Shown: positions 26,373-37,111 of the stretch, piece by piece
Position numbering within the stretch: position 1 is the stretch's first letter
Layout of the letters: each line of letters begins with the position of its first letter
DNA from: Xenorhabdus miraniensis
GTDB taxonomy: Bacteria; Pseudomonadota; Gammaproteobacteria; Enterobacterales; Enterobacteriaceae
Length of the DNA stretch: 64,000 bases
NCBI RefSeq assembly: GCF_002632615.1
Contig: NZ_NITZ01000011.1
Location: 93,493 to 157,492, forward strand
Direction of reading: 5' to 3'
Translations under genes and position numbers: made by a program
The notes under the pieces: model-generated
What the model was told of the DNA's origin: nothing
The model's database searches: none
What the model saw: only the letters and a program-made list of their open reading frames with translations

Positions 26373-28076
26373 TTAGAATGTTTCCCAATTAGATGGGTCT
26401 TCCACATTACTGCTTTTCTTCAGTACGGGAGAATTCGTCTTATTAGCTGGAGGAGTTGACGATTTACTCGTCAATGAAACGTCATGTTTTCTTTTTTCAG
26501 GCTGTATCCTTTCTGCCTGCTCCGGTAACTGGAACAACGCGACTGCTTTGGTCAAAACTTTGGCCTGCTCTTCCAATGCTGCGGCTGCGGCAGCAGACTG
26601 TTCAACCAATGACGCGTTTTGTTGGGTAACTCTGTCCATTTCGGAAATAGCGACACCAACTTGCGTGATCCCCCTGCTTTGTTCATCAGAAGCCGATGCA
26701 ATTTCCCCCATGATGTCAGTCACGCGGGTAACAGAATCGACAATTTTGTTCATGGTTTCGCCAGCACTTTCCACCAACACGGAACCGGTGTCAGTACGGT
26801 TTACCGAATCTTCAATCAGTGCTTTGATCTCTTTGGCCGCTTCCGCACTGCGCTGTGCCAGATTGCGAACTTCTCCGGCAACTACAGCAAAACCACGTCC
26901 GTGTTCACCGGCACGGGCAGCTTCCACCGCAGCGTTAAGGGCGAGAATATTGGTCTGGAAGGCAATGGCATCAATCACGCCTGTGATATCAGAGATTTTG
27001 CGGGAGCTGTCTGCAATTTCGTGCATGGTTTGTACAACATTCGCCACTACTTTGCCGCCCTGGCGAGCGATATCGGAGGCATTGTCAGCCAGATTGCTGG
27101 CTTGACGGGCGTTGTCAGCGTTCTGTTTTACCGTTGCAGTCAACTGTTCCATGCTGGCAGCGGTTTCTTCCAGAGAAGCTACCTGTTGTTCGGTTCGAGA
27201 GGAAAGATCGTTGTTACCTGCGGCAATTTCGCTGGTACCGGTATAAATGGTTTCGGTACTTTGATGGACACTTCTGACGGTTTGGATCAGTTCTTCCTGC
27301 ATATGTCTCAGGCCAACCGCCAGCATCCCCATTTCATTAGTACCAGATACACTGATCGTCTGGGTCAAATCACCTTTCGAAAATGCTTTGATACTATCCA
27401 GCAGCTTGTGCAGCGGATCAATCAATACCTTACGCAATCCAATCCAGCTTATGGTCATTACCGCAACTAGCAGTATAAATACAGAGATCAGGCTGATAAT
27501 AATATTGCGATAAACAGCATCCGCTTCATCGGATATCTTTTCATACAATTTGTCATTCTGATCCAGATAATATCCATATTCCGTATCGAAAGCGTTCTGG
27601 TAACCAGTGGTCGGTTGTGCAAAAAAAGCTTTGTAATCTTTTTTTGCCAGCATCATGTCTAACCCTTTTAAGGCATTGAGGTAATCATGATGAGTTTGTA
27701 TCAACATTTGAAAACGCTCTGTGTCACGTGACAACATTTTTGGCATCTTCTCAAACTGTTCAAAACGGCGCTCCGCGCGGGCAAGGTTGACCTTAGCCTC
27801 TGCCCAGATATCATCAATGGCATACTCACTGTCAATATCACGCTCTTTCATGATCAGAACCAAACCAATTCGGTTCAAATTATTGCGGGCCTGAAGCAGG
27901 TTAACCCAGCTTTCATCCAATAATTTTTGCCGCTCACGCAATTGATCCGTCAGGTCGAACGCTTCTGTATCGTTCTTCAACCCATTGAAGAACAATCCCC
28001 CGGATATAAGTTGCAGAGCACCAAATAATATGATGACTGAGATGAGTCCCGTCACTATCTTCATTCGGTTAAACAT
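26373..28076 (-). CDS. Methyl-accepting chemotaxis protein, Tsr-like, with NWETF tail
   Basis: The 567-residue receptor has a first transmembrane helix (about 8-30), a periplasmic four-helix domain, a second transmembrane helix (about 192-212), HAMP and the cytoplasmic methylation/signalling domain with tip [20 protein letters not shown]. The ligand helix [10 protein letters not shown] keeps Arg and Asn-Arg at the positions that bind serine in Tsr, so serine sensing is plausible. It ends NWETF, the CheR/CheB docking peptide. It is the first gene of the receptor-cheRBYZ operon, behind a strong FliA promoter. Confidence 0.94.
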   Translation of the reverse strand: MFNRMKIVTGLISVIILFGALQLISGGLFFNGLKNDTEAFDLTDQLRERQKLLDESWVNLLQARNNLNRIGLVLIMKERDIDSEYAIDDIWAEAKVNLARAERRFEQFEKMPKMLSRDTERFQMLIQTHHDYLNALKGLDMMLAKKDYKAFFAQPTTGYQNAFDTEYGYYLDQNDKLYEKISDEADAVYRNIIISLISVFILLVAVMTISWIGLRKVLIDPLHKLLDSIKAFSKGDLTQTISVSGTNEMGMLAVGLRHMQEELIQTVRSVHQSTETIYTGTSEIAAGNNDLSSRTEQQVASLEETAASMEQLTATVKQNADNARQASNLADNASDIARQGGKVVANVVQTMHEIADSSRKISDITGVIDAIAFQTNILALNAAVEAARAGEHGRGFAVVAGEVRNLAQRSAEAAKEIKALIEDSVNRTDTGSVLVESAGETMNKIVDSVTRVTDIMGEIASASDEQSRGITQVGVAISEMDRVTQQNASLVEQSAAAAAALEEQAKVLTKAVALFQLPEQAERIQPEKRKHDVSLTSKSSTPPANKTNSPVLKKSSNVEDPSNWETF

Positions 28077-28110
28077 GACTTCCCTTTTGTAATAAATTTC
28101 TATGCCAGTG

Positions 28111-28137
28111 TTATCGGCACGCTTAAAGGGAACTTTA
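28111..28137 (-). promoter_or_regulatory. Sigma-28 (FliA) promoter of the receptor-cheRBYZ operon
   Basis: On the minus strand TAAA (28137-28134) and GCCGATAA (28118-28111) are separated by exactly 15 nt, a perfect match to the FliA consensus. It lies 34 bp before the start of the Tsr-like receptor gene and after the cheW terminator. This makes receptors plus cheRBYZ an independent late-class unit. Confidence 0.93.
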
Positions 28138-28189
28138 TGCGTAATTCTAAAAATTGATTTTTTACAGCATTTTTTTGATCCAGAACAAA

Positions 28190-28219
28190 AGGGCTGTTGT
28201 TTTTTATTGCAACAGCCCT
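28190..28219 (-). terminator. Terminator after motAB-cheAW
   Basis: A perfect 10-bp stem (AGGGCTGTTG at 28190-28199, CAACAGCCCT at 28210-28219) lies 21 bp after the cheW stop and is followed on the minus strand by TTTTG. It separates the mot-che operon from the receptor operon. Confidence 0.85.
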
Positions 28220-28240
28220 AAAACATTAGCCTTAAAAAAA

Positions 28241-28738
28241 TCAGCCTTTAGCGACTGAATCTACCAATGCCATTTCTTCACTGCTGAGAAGTTTTTCGAT
28301 ATCAACCAGAATCAACATCCGTTCATCAAGAGAGCCAAGCCCTGTCAGATACTCTGTTGATAATGTCACCGCAAACTCTGGGGCAGGACAGATTTGATTT
28401 TCTTTCAAAGACAGCACGTCAGACACGCCATCAACTACAATCCCGACGACGCGGTTAAGCAAATTCAGGACAATAACAACGGTGTTATCGTTATAAGTGA
28501 CATCTTCCTGTGAAAATTTGATCCTCAGATCAATGATAGGAACAATCACTCCACGCAGGTTGGTGATTCCCTTTATAAAAGCGGGTGTGTTCGCAATGCG
28601 AGTGACTTGGTCATAACCACGAATTTCCTGTACTTTCAGTATTTCAATTCCATACTCTTCGTCACCCAAGGTGAAAACCAGATATTCCCTTCCGGTCGTT
28701 TCCCCCGATAATTTATTGAATTCTTCTATGGCTGACAT
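28241..28738 (-). CDS. cheW: Chemotaxis coupling protein CheW
   Basis: CheW links chemoreceptors to the kinase CheA in the signalling array. The 165-residue product has the CheW fold with the pattern [33 protein letters not shown] and VDGVSDVL. It ends like the E. coli protein ([13 protein letters not shown]). It lies 30 bp after cheA and just before the operon terminator. Confidence 0.97.
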   Translation of the reverse strand: MSAIEEFNKLSGETTGREYLVFTLGDEEYGIEILKVQEIRGYDQVTRIANTPAFIKGITNLRGVIVPIIDLRIKFSQEDVTYNDNTVVIVLNLLNRVVGIVVDGVSDVLSLKENQICPAPEFAVTLSTEYLTGLGSLDERMLILVDIEKLLSSEEMALVDSVAKG

Positions 28739-28768
28739 GATGTTACCTTTTGCTGTGAGATGACTATC

Positions 28769-30976
28769 TTATTTGTTATTCACCAGTTCTACTTTGCGCT
28801 CAGCCAGTTGTTCATGGTTGAGTGCCTGCAAAGCAGGAATATCAATGATGAGTGCCACACTACCATCCCCCATGATAGTGGCCGCCGAAATTCCCGGCAC
28901 TTTGCGGTAATTGCTCTCAATATTTTTAACAACAACCTGATGCTGCCCCACCAGTTTATCCACCAGTAGTGCATAACGACGTCCGGCACTCTGCACAATG
29001 ACAGCAATGCCTTTCGTTGGGTCAGTTTCCCCATTCGGGATATCAAATATGCGGTACAGTTCAAGCAGCGGTAAATATTCACCACGCACCTGCAACAGCT
29101 TTTCGTCACCCGCCAACGGGTAAATATCTTCATCTTGTGGCTGTAATGAGCTGACTACCGCACTCAATGGCAGAATGAAAACTTCATCATTAACTCTGAC
29201 AGACATGCCATCCAGTATTGCCAGTGTCAGTGGTAGCAAAATGCGAATGACCGTCCCCTTCCCTGCCTGGAAGTTGATCTGAATCTGTCCGCCCATATCT
29301 TGAATATTGCGTTTTACAACATCCATACCGACACCACGACCAGAAACATCCGTTACAACTTCTGCTGTCGAGAATCCGGGAGCAAAAATCAGCATAGCCA
29401 CTTCTTCATTGCTCATATTTTCACTGACACTCAATCCTTGAGATTGCGCTTTTGCCAAGATCTTCTCACGGTTTAAGCCCGCGCCATCATCGATGACTTC
29501 AATACAGATATTTCCCCCCTGATGCTCAGCCGCCAACGTTAAATTACCCGTTTCTGATTTTCCGGCTGCAAGGCGTTTTTCCGGGCTTTCGATACCGTGA
29601 TCGAGGCTGTTGCGTACCAAGTGTGTAAGAGGATCAATAATCCGCTCAATCAAACTCTTATCCAATTCGGTCGAGCTACCGATCAGTGTCAGTTCCACTT
29701 TTTTATCAAGCTTTCCGGCCAGATCACGTACTAAACGTGGGTAACGGCTGAAAACGTATTCCATCGGCATCATGCGGATTGACATGACAGATTCTTGCAA
29801 GTCACGGGAATTTCGCTGCAATTGAGCCATACAACTCAACAATTCGCTGTGTTTTGTCGGTTCCAAACTATTACAGTGTTGTGCCAGCATAGATTGGGTA
29901 ATAACTAATTCACCCACTAAGTTGATGAGTTGATCAACTTTTTCAACGGCAACACGAATACTGGAAGATTCCGCACGTTGGCGTGGTGAGCCCGCCGCTG
30001 GACGTGGCGCCGGACGCCCAATTTCACGGACATCCGTTTTTTTCGGGGCATTCGAGGGTTGCGGATTATTCGCAGTTACCGTGGTTATAGCTACGGTAGT
30101 CTCTGCCGCTGTATTTTTTGTTGCGGTATTGTCTGTCGTATTCTCTTCTGCTGTTGTTTTTACTCCAGCATCTTGTTTTGTTTCAGTCGCTGTATTTTCT
30201 GTATCAGCTTCATTCGTAGGCAAAAAAGTGATTTGCTCAGGCTCAATTACAAAGCACAAAACAGCCGTAATATCATCTTCTGTCGCGGATGTGACTAAAG
30301 ATGCTTCAATACTGTTTGAAGTTTGTTCAACATCATAAAGCTCACCAAGATGTCCCAGTTCATCCTTCATTAAACTGACTTCGCGTTCTTTCAGCCCGGA
30401 CAAATGAACACGAATCTGACCATGATGGGATTTGTCTGCCGGAGAATGTTTCTCTTCTGACTGATTTTCTTTTGCCGGTGCTGCCTCTATCGCCTGTTTT
30501 TCTTCAGTTTCATTTGCAACGTCTTCTGTAACAATTTCAGCCTGAGTTGCAGATGTTGCCGCGAAAAAGTTCTCTTCCTGCCGCTCTTCCTGTAATTCCA
30601 ATGCAAGCTGACGCAGTGTTTCGCAGATATAATTGAATGTATCTTCATCCGGCTCCTGAGAACTTTTATAGGCATCCAATTGTTGCTGCATAATGTCTTT
30701 CGCTTCTAAAAACAGGTTGATAATGTCAATGGTCAGGCGTATTTCATCACGTCTGGCACTGTCGAGCAGATTCTCCAAAACATGCGTGGTTTGTTGCAGC
30801 TTGGTAAAACCAAAAGTCGCAGCGCCCCCTTTAATAGAGTGGGCGCTGCGAAATATTGCGTTTAACTGTTCATGATCGGGTTCGTCGGCATTGAGCAACA
30901 ATAAATGCTGCTCCATATCAGCCAATAATTCATCTGCTTCATCAAAGAAAGTCTGATAAAACGCGGTAATATCCAT
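28769..30976 (-). CDS. cheA: Chemotaxis histidine kinase CheA
   Basis: CheA phosphorylates CheY and CheB in response to receptor state. The 735-residue product has P1 with phospho-His46 (FRSAHSIKGGAATFG), P2 (about 187-250, DDITAVLCFVIEPEQIT), the P3 dimer region, the P4 ATP site (LVRNSLDHGIE; IEVIDDGAGLN; VSGRGVGMDVVK) and CheW-like P5. It is about 80 residues longer than E. coli CheA, mostly because of a Thr/Ala/Glu-rich linker at about 253-320. Met96 is equivalent to the E. coli short-form start but has only a weak ribosome site here. It lies 6 bp after motB. Confidence 0.97.
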   Translation of the reverse strand: MDITAFYQTFFDEADELLADMEQHLLLLNADEPDHEQLNAIFRSAHSIKGGAATFGFTKLQQTTHVLENLLDSARRDEIRLTIDIINLFLEAKDIMQQQLDAYKSSQEPDEDTFNYICETLRQLALELQEERQEENFFAATSATQAEIVTEDVANETEEKQAIEAAPAKENQSEEKHSPADKSHHGQIRVHLSGLKEREVSLMKDELGHLGELYDVEQTSNSIEASLVTSATEDDITAVLCFVIEPEQITFLPTNEADTENTATETKQDAGVKTTAEENTTDNTATKNTAAETTVAITTVTANNPQPSNAPKKTDVREIGRPAPRPAAGSPRQRAESSSIRVAVEKVDQLINLVGELVITQSMLAQHCNSLEPTKHSELLSCMAQLQRNSRDLQESVMSIRMMPMEYVFSRYPRLVRDLAGKLDKKVELTLIGSSTELDKSLIERIIDPLTHLVRNSLDHGIESPEKRLAAGKSETGNLTLAAEHQGGNICIEVIDDGAGLNREKILAKAQSQGLSVSENMSNEEVAMLIFAPGFSTAEVVTDVSGRGVGMDVVKRNIQDMGGQIQINFQAGKGTVIRILLPLTLAILDGMSVRVNDEVFILPLSAVVSSLQPQDEDIYPLAGDEKLLQVRGEYLPLLELYRIFDIPNGETDPTKGIAVIVQSAGRRYALLVDKLVGQHQVVVKNIESNYRKVPGISAATIMGDGSVALIIDIPALQALNHEQLAERKVELVNNK

Positions 30977-30982
30977 CGTTAC

Positions 30983-32002
30983 TTACTCTGTCATCTTAGT
31001 ATCACTCGGCGGTTCAGCCGCTGGCTGATCCGATATTGTGATTTCATGTTTTATGATCACATGGGATTGTTCGGTGGGTTGCTGAGCAGGTGCTCCCTCA
31101 TTCGAATCCATTCTGATGACTTCCTGCATATCCATACTATTATTGGCTGTCATGGCGTTACCGCCACTATTTTCCTGCTCAATCCTTTTTTCTGCATCTT
31201 TATTCAATACAATAATACTGATACGACGGTTAACTGGTGCATTCGGATCGATGCCTTTCTGCATACTCACAGTGGACGCCATGCCTACCACTCGCAGGAC
31301 TTTAGCTTCATCCAAACCACCAATCAGCAATTCTCGCCTTGACGCATTGGCACGATCAGAGGAAAGTTCCCAGTTACTGTAGCCTCGCTGACCATTGGCA
31401 TACTGTAAATTATCGGTATGACCAGAAAGGCTGATTTTGTTTGGAATACCATTCAAGATCGGCGCAATTGCCCGCAATATATCACTCATATAAGTCTCAA
31501 CTTTTGCGCTGCCAATCATGAACATTGGGCGGTTTGCCTGATCGATAATTTGAATGCGCAACCCCTCATCCATCATGTCGATCAATAAATGAGGACGCAG
31601 TTCTTTAAGGCGGGGATCGGTGATAATCAGTTGATCAAGTTGCTGGCGTAACCGATTCAGGCGATGAGTTTCCTCATTGGCTTCAACCGACTTGGTTTGG
31701 CGCAAAACTTCCCCATCCTGCTGGAAAACATCATCCCCTCCCCCCGGGATTGGATTGGTGCTATCACTGCTTTTTTGCCCCTTGTTGATCGCTACCTGTA
31801 AGGGAGTGCGGAAATATTCTGCAATGCTGGTCAACTCCTGCGGACTGGCGATCGATATCAGCCACATAACCAGAAAGAATGCCATCATTGCAGTCATGAA
31901 ATCAGCATATGCAATTTTCCATGATCCACCAATATGGCCATGGCCCGAACCATGTTTTTTGCGTTTTTTTATTCTGACGACAGAAACATTATTCGCTCTC
32001 AT
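30983..32002 (-). CDS. motB: Flagellar stator protein MotB
   Basis: MotB is the cell-wall anchor and proton-binding half of the stator. The 339-residue product begins with a basic cytosolic tail. One transmembrane helix follows, with the essential proton Asp at residue 34 ([19 protein letters not shown]). The OmpA-like peptidoglycan-binding domain comes next ([31 protein letters not shown]). The C-terminal 60 residues are a disordered, Gln/Pro-rich extension. It starts 2 bp after the motA stop. Confidence 0.97.
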   Translation of the reverse strand: MRANNVSVVRIKKRKKHGSGHGHIGGSWKIAYADFMTAMMAFFLVMWLISIASPQELTSIAEYFRTPLQVAINKGQKSSDSTNPIPGGGDDVFQQDGEVLRQTKSVEANEETHRLNRLRQQLDQLIITDPRLKELRPHLLIDMMDEGLRIQIIDQANRPMFMIGSAKVETYMSDILRAIAPILNGIPNKISLSGHTDNLQYANGQRGYSNWELSSDRANASRRELLIGGLDEAKVLRVVGMASTVSMQKGIDPNAPVNRRISIIVLNKDAEKRIEQENSGGNAMTANNSMDMQEVIRMDSNEGAPAQQPTEQSHVIIKHEITISDQPAAEPPSDTKMTE

Positions 32003-32004
32003 AA

Positions 32005-32886
32005 TTATTCTTCAACTTCTTGTTGTACAGGAGCTTTAACCCGACGAACATGCTCTTCAAGTTCTGTGAATGAAGGACGATCTGTGAGGAATAACGTTTT
32101 GCGACCGAACTCAACCGCAATTTGTGGTGCATAACCATTCAAACTGGAAAGTAGTGTTACCTTGATACATTGCATCATTTTGATCTGTTCACTACTGCGT
32201 TGACGAAGTAATGTCGCCAAAGGAGAAATAAAACCATAAGCCAATAAGATCCCAAGGAATGTTCCTACCATCGCATGTGCGATCAAAGCGCCGAGTTCTC
32301 CTGCCGGGCGATCCGCAGATCCCAAGGCATGAACGACGCCCATTACAGCAGCAACAATCCCGAATGCAGGCAATGAATCCCCGACCATCGCCAAACTGGT
32401 GGCAGGAATTTCACTCTCTTGTTCGTAAGTTTCGATCTCTTCATCCATCAACGCTTCGATTTCATGAGAGTTCATGTTGCCGCTGATGATCAGGCGCATG
32501 TAATCAGTGATGAAATCCATCAAATGCTGATCTTTCAACAAACGGGGATACTGTGTAAAAATGTCGCTTTGTTGTGGGTTTTCAATATCCCTTTCCAAAG
32601 CAAGGAGCCCGTGCTGGCGGGATTTGGATAACAGGCGGAATTGCAATGCCATAAGATCCATGTACATCGCCTTGTTGTATTTTGATCTGCGTAATATTTT
32701 TGGTAAGACACGCAATGTTGCCTTTATCGCCTTGCCATTATTGCCCACGATAAAAGCGCCAATTCCCGCACCTGCAATAATCAAAAATTCCGCTGGCTGA
32801 TAAAGTGCGCCCATGCGACCACCGACAAGCAGATAGCCACCAATTACCGCACCAAAAACTACGATATATCCTAAAAGTACTAACAC
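32005..32886 (-). CDS. motA: Flagellar stator protein MotA
   Basis: MotA forms the proton channel of the stator with MotB. The 293-residue product aligns with E. coli MotA throughout: [19 protein letters not shown] near the start, the cytosolic charged loop ([17 protein letters not shown]) and [20 protein letters not shown]. It uses a GTG start (32886), as E. coli does, with AAAGGAT before it. It is the first gene of motAB-cheAW. No clear FliA promoter could be read in the 134 bp upstream. Confidence 0.97.
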   Translation of the reverse strand: MLVLLGYIVVFGAVIGGYLLVGGRMGALYQPAEFLIIAGAGIGAFIVGNNGKAIKATLRVLPKILRRSKYNKAMYMDLMALQFRLLSKSRQHGLLALERDIENPQQSDIFTQYPRLLKDQHLMDFITDYMRLIISGNMNSHEIEALMDEEIETYEQESEIPATSLAMVGDSLPAFGIVAAVMGVVHALGSADRPAGELGALIAHAMVGTFLGILLAYGFISPLATLLRQRSSEQIKMMQCIKVTLLSSLNGYAPQIAVEFGRKTLFLTDRPSFTELEEHVRRVKAPVQQEVEE

Positions 32887-32964
32887 GCGATATCCTTTAG
32901 CTAAGTTGGTGAGCAGATGGGATTTGAACAGGGCGAATTGATAAATGAAGAAGGGTGTGGAAGC

Positions 32965-32997
32965 AGGTTACAGGCTTCACATCCAAACCTGTAACCT
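32965..32997 (-). terminator. Hairpin between flhC and motA
   Basis: A perfect 10-bp stem AGGTTACAGG/CCTGTAACCT (32965-32974, 32988-32997) with a 13-nt loop lies 24 bp after the flhC stop. It probably terminates or attenuates flhDC mRNA. No T-run follows. Confidence 0.6.
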
Positions 32998-33020
32998 AGA
33001 TTTTACTTTCTCATTTAAAT

Positions 33021-33602
33021 TCACATAGCTTGCTGAGCAAATCCATCCAGCAGTTGTGAATTAGTATCGGCAGGTTGAGAGGAAAGTTTACGTTTTTTTA
33101 CTGCCCGTGAAGGTGGCTGGCAAAGACTGCAAACAAAGCTGTTCACCGGTTGATGAGCATGTGTGATGAAAGTCCCACCACAACAGCGACATTCTGTTGG
33201 CTGCAACATACCACTGTCAACAAAACGAACCAGTGTCCAAGCTCTGGTCAATGCCAAAACAGGTCCATTTTCACTCCCTGGAGGACATTGCTCAAGGTAC
33301 AACCGATAGGCTTTTACAACAGCCTCCACACCTTCACAATGTCCACTTTTCAATAGAAAACGGTAAGCATTGTAGAACATTGACGAATGAATATTCTGTT
33401 CCCAAGTCATAAACCAGTCCGTCGAAAAGGGGAGCATCCCTTTAGGCGGAGGGCTTCCCCGCAACTCTTTATACAACCTGATCAATCGGCCCCTGCTTAG
33501 TTGCGTTTCACTTTCAAGCATCTGCAATCGCGCGCCTAAAGTAATGAGTTCCATTGCCAGCTGAATATCTTTCGCTTCCTGAACAATACTTTTTTCAACC
33601 AT
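33021..33602 (-). CDS. flhC: Flagellar master regulator subunit FlhC
   Basis: FlhC with FlhD forms the hexamer that activates early flagellar operons. The 193-residue product has the family length. The zinc-binding cysteine cluster near the C-terminus is intact ([11 protein letters not shown] and [12 protein letters not shown]). It starts 2 bp after flhD. In Xenorhabdus, published work links flhDC to swimming and also to exoenzyme production and virulence, so this is the top of the motility hierarchy encoded in the window. Confidence 0.97.
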   Translation of the reverse strand: MVEKSIVQEAKDIQLAMELITLGARLQMLESETQLSRGRLIRLYKELRGSPPPKGMLPFSTDWFMTWEQNIHSSMFYNAYRFLLKSGHCEGVEAVVKAYRLYLEQCPPGSENGPVLALTRAWTLVRFVDSGMLQPTECRCCGGTFITHAHQPVNSFVCSLCQPPSRAVKKRKLSSQPADTNSQLLDGFAQQAM

Positions 33603-33604
33603 CG

Positions 33605-33955
33605 TTATGCTCTTTTCTTGATTGAAGTGTCATCCTGAGCGGATAACTGCTGAAAAAGATGAGTAGACAGCAAGATACCTGTATGAATTTGTTGCAGATC
33701 GTCCACTCGCGATTCCTTCGTTAACTGCTGTACAGTTTCGTGGTCTTCAAACCGAAAATGGCAAATTAGTTGGTTTGTTTCAGCTAATTTTACTAACTGA
33801 GGCAATGTCAGCTCGGCCAACGTATCAGCCATCGATTCACTAATACCTAAACGGAACATCGCAGATGCTTTCTCATGGTTAATTAGCCGTTGTGCTAAAA
33901 GCAAATACGATAAATTTATGTCATAAATATGTTTGAGCAATTCAACCGTACTCAT
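33605..33955 (-). CDS. flhD: Flagellar master regulator subunit FlhD
   Basis: FlhD is the partner of FlhC in the FlhD4C2 activator. The 116-residue product ([20 protein letters not shown] at the start; [20 protein letters not shown] at about 52-71) matches the family. The ribosome site is weak. A long upstream region with a CRP palindrome about 325 bp away suggests a long leader, as in other enterics. Confidence 0.97.
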   Translation of the reverse strand: MSTVELLKHIYDINLSYLLLAQRLINHEKASAMFRLGISESMADTLAELTLPQLVKLAETNQLICHFRFEDHETVQQLTKESRVDDLQQIHTGILLSTHLFQQLSAQDDTSIKKRA

Positions 33956-35704
33956 TTCTATATATCCCGTCCGATTACATGAAAAAATTAAATTAAGTGA
34001 TCAAAGAATCACTCACGACAAAATTACCAGTAGCATGAGATTCAATAATCTCCGACATAACTGAAATATACATCTTTAGCCAGAGCAGTAACTGTCCTTT
34101 GTATTACTCTTGGGATCGCCCAATTTCTAAAATATTTCGGTAATGGGTTGTGAAAGTATTATTGCGTCATCTGGGTAATGCACTTGCCACAATTGATTAA
34201 GAATATTCTTAATGCTAATTAACTTTACTCCTGAATCATCAACTTATACAACGGAGAATATATGTCATTTTAAATACTATGTGATCCCGATCACAAAACT
34301 AACAGTTTTTATTATGATTCTAGCTCATTAACTATTCAAGCAACAAAAAACGAGAAATAGTCTACAATTAATAAGTTAAATTATCTAAATAAAAATATTA
34401 GTGACTGTTTTTTGTTTTGTACGATCTATTAAACTTATAAATCCAAAATAACGATAAAAAATCTTTCCTTTAGTAAAATTACCAATATCTTAATAAAATT
34501 TGCCTCCTGATAATGTAGGTAGGTACTCATCTTCCACTATAACTTGATTTAGATCATAGTTATGCCAAATTTATTAATTATATGTGAATACTAGTTATTA
34601 AAAAGCTACCAGTCTGATCATTTTTAGTTTATGATCGTATCATTTTCACACAGAAGAAAGAGGGATACTTCACCCACTTTGAAGTCAAATATCACACAGA
34701 TCACAAAAATAAGATAAAATACAGTATGATATTGAAATAAAAAAACATCTGCATCCAAATCCCTCAGTAAACACAACCAGCAATGCTTTGCTAATTCAAC
34801 GAAATACACGCCTCTCAAGAGTGCTTAAAGCCATTCTTAGTTACGATCACTAATAAGTTTATCTAAACTAAAAAAGTACGCGCACAGCCTTTCTGTGACA
34901 TAAATTTAACGAAATTTTCTTTGGTGATTATTTCCTCTCATTGGCTAGCTTATGCGCACAAAACATAAATAAAAATAATCAATATATTTTTCGACCAACC
35001 CATAAATGATAAGGATAACAAATGATTTAAAGGGTTTTCCGAAGCATGCAATCTGATAGCCAAATTCAATAGGAAAATAGCCTATTGACTAAAAATTAAT
35101 TTACTTAAATAACAAAAAATATAGATATAAAATCATTCCCAAATGCAAATTTGGCAACGATTTATTATTACATAAAACCCAATTAAAAGAAGAATGGATA
35201 TTTTGAATAGGAAAAATTAATCTAGACATAAAAACAAATATTAAAAAGAAATTTATCCTACTTAACTTTAAATAAAAATTACAATGAGTGATTTAAATTG
35301 GCGTTTCAAATAAATAAAATAACAGGTAAATATAACTCTATTACTTCATTAAATTCATTTCTATTGTGATAGAGGTTCATATTCAAAGAATAACATCAAT
35401 ACCTATTCTAAATATCTACAGAAATTTTGTTATGATGATAGTTTCAATGGCATACTTTTAGTATGGATTTTTTCTTAACCCATACAGAATAAGATAGTAA
35501 TTAATGAGAATTATTCACAACCATCCACCAAATCGATGAATGTGAAATCATTTAATCTTTTGAGCAATGATACAGTAGCTTATTAGTATCCCAATTAGCC
35601 ATAGAAAATATTTCTATGGCAGCAGTGATAACCCCATTAGGGTATCAACAGAAAAAAACTGAATGTAAATACCCAATACCATTATTAGTGTCATTAATAA
35701 AACA
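33956..35704. other. Long AT-rich region upstream of flhDC
   Basis: No gene is supported across about 1.75 kb of very AT-rich DNA. The part next to flhD holds a CRP site and a possible -10 (TATAAG, 34248-34243 on the minus strand), implying a leader of roughly 280 nt. The distal part has long A/T tracts, a probable target for H-NS-type silencing. A 64-codon frame at 34624-34818 has no recognisable features. Confidence 0.5.
34280..34295. promoter_or_regulatory. CRP-binding site upstream of flhDC
   Basis: TGTGA-TCCCGA-TCACA has both half-sites of the CRP consensus with the correct 6-nt spacer. Its centre is 332 bp before the flhD start codon. In E. coli, cAMP-CRP activates flhDC from a site upstream of a long leader, and the same logic fits here. 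Confidence 0.75.
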
Positions 35705-37111
35705 GGTAAAGCAACTGTACTTTGCACAAAATGAATTTTTCATGCGTACAATGTTCGTACAACATGTGTACAATCAATACTTGTGACAATCTCTTTCCCA
35801 CAACTATCCATGATGACCCATGATTGAAATAAGGCTTGATGTTCAACTGTTCGCTGCAAACACATACCACATCACAGCGTATGTCGTGATGTCAAACAGG
35901 GACGCCCCGAACATAAAACGTTCTATGTCCTTTATAGCAGATTTATAGTTTTTTTTCAGAAACTCTTTATCGATTTTGCTCTACGGTAAAGACAGTTGTG
36001 AAATATCGTACATTAGATTTTGTACAAGAAAATGAATGGCTAACATCGGTAAAAGTGGAATAAATGCACTGACAATCAATACAGAAAATACGTTTCTAAA
36101 ATTTGCACTAGCCGACCTATTTAAATACTCGGCGGTATTACCAAACGTTTTCCTTCCCTTTATTACTCTCTCCTCTAATACCTTCAAATTTTTCTCAAAC
36201 AGAATGATTCTGCTGGCACTCCTGTGATACGCCTCCTGTATCAACTAAAATTCCAACATCAGCATAGCGCAATACCAGTGCATCATTTATTCCATCACCA
36301 AGAAAACCAATCAAATGATTATTATTTTACAATGATTTTAAAATGTATGACTTTTGTTAGGGTTAACTGACAAAAGATTGATCTTAATTCCACTTCTTTT
36401 GAAAGGTTTTCATCACTCATTAGTTCAATATCAGGGACAATAAGAATATTTCCAGAATCTAAATCCACATCATGACAAACTTTAGCCGTAATGACAGGAT
36501 TATCTCCGGTAATCACCTTAACCTAAATGATATTTCTTCTTAATACCACAATAGCCATTGCAATGCTCTCTCTTGGTGAATATAAAAATGTTAATAAACC
36601 TTGTAGTTCCGCCTCTCTTTTATCAGCAAGAGAAGGCTGAAGTTTCACTTCATCAACACTGAACTCCAGTGTCACTAAGATTAACACCCTGAAACCTTGC
36701 TCGTTATGGCTACTAACCAGTTCTATTACATTGTTACGACTTTCTTCAGTGAGAGGAATAATTTTCTCCTTTATCCCTATATAGGAGCAAACTGATAGCA
36801 TTTCCTCAGAAGTATCTTTGCAGACTAATTGATGGTTTTTAAACAAATTTCGTACACAAATTGATAACCTGAAACTGGCAAAATCAAACGGCAACTCATC
36901 AATTTTTCTGTAGCTGCTGAGAAAATCAATGCCTGAATTCCCGTTTCCATACCTGACTATCGCTTGATCCATTAAGTTTCTGCCAGTACTTTGGTAAAAG
37001 TGGTTTAGCCAAACCTAATAAGGTATCCCTACCCTCTGTATTTCAAAAGTGTTGGAGAATAATTTTGTCTTGAATCAAAATCTTCGTTTTATCGGTAAAT
37101 AGTGCCTCCAT
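35705..37111 (-). pseudogene. mgtB: Decayed mgtA/mgtB-type Mg2+-transporting P-type ATPase
   Basis: Fragments in different frames line up, in order, with the second half of MgtB. MEALFTDKTKILIQDK (about 37111) covers the phosphorylation loop, with DKTGT degraded to DKTKI. Then come the nucleotide-binding region (36972-36523), the TGDNP segment (36516-36322), the VIKGRKTFGNTAEYL to NLMYDISQLSLP segment (36244-35984), and a tail with FDITTYAVMWYVFAAN and LSQVLIVHM down to about 35705. Stops and frameshifts separate the pieces, and the N-terminal third is missing. It lies downstream of mgtC, as mgtB does in mgtCB operons, so it is a dead operon partner. Closeness to MgtB over MgtA is judged by eye. 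Confidence 0.88.

Noticed and set aside
32965..32997. Possible FliA promoter before motA (TTAC-N15-GCCTGTAA)
   Set aside because: The -35 and -10 both differ at several positions and the match lies within a hairpin.
34624..34818. 64-codon reading frame upstream of flhD
   Set aside because: AT-rich, no ribosome site, no recognisable domain, and composition like the surrounding non-coding DNA.
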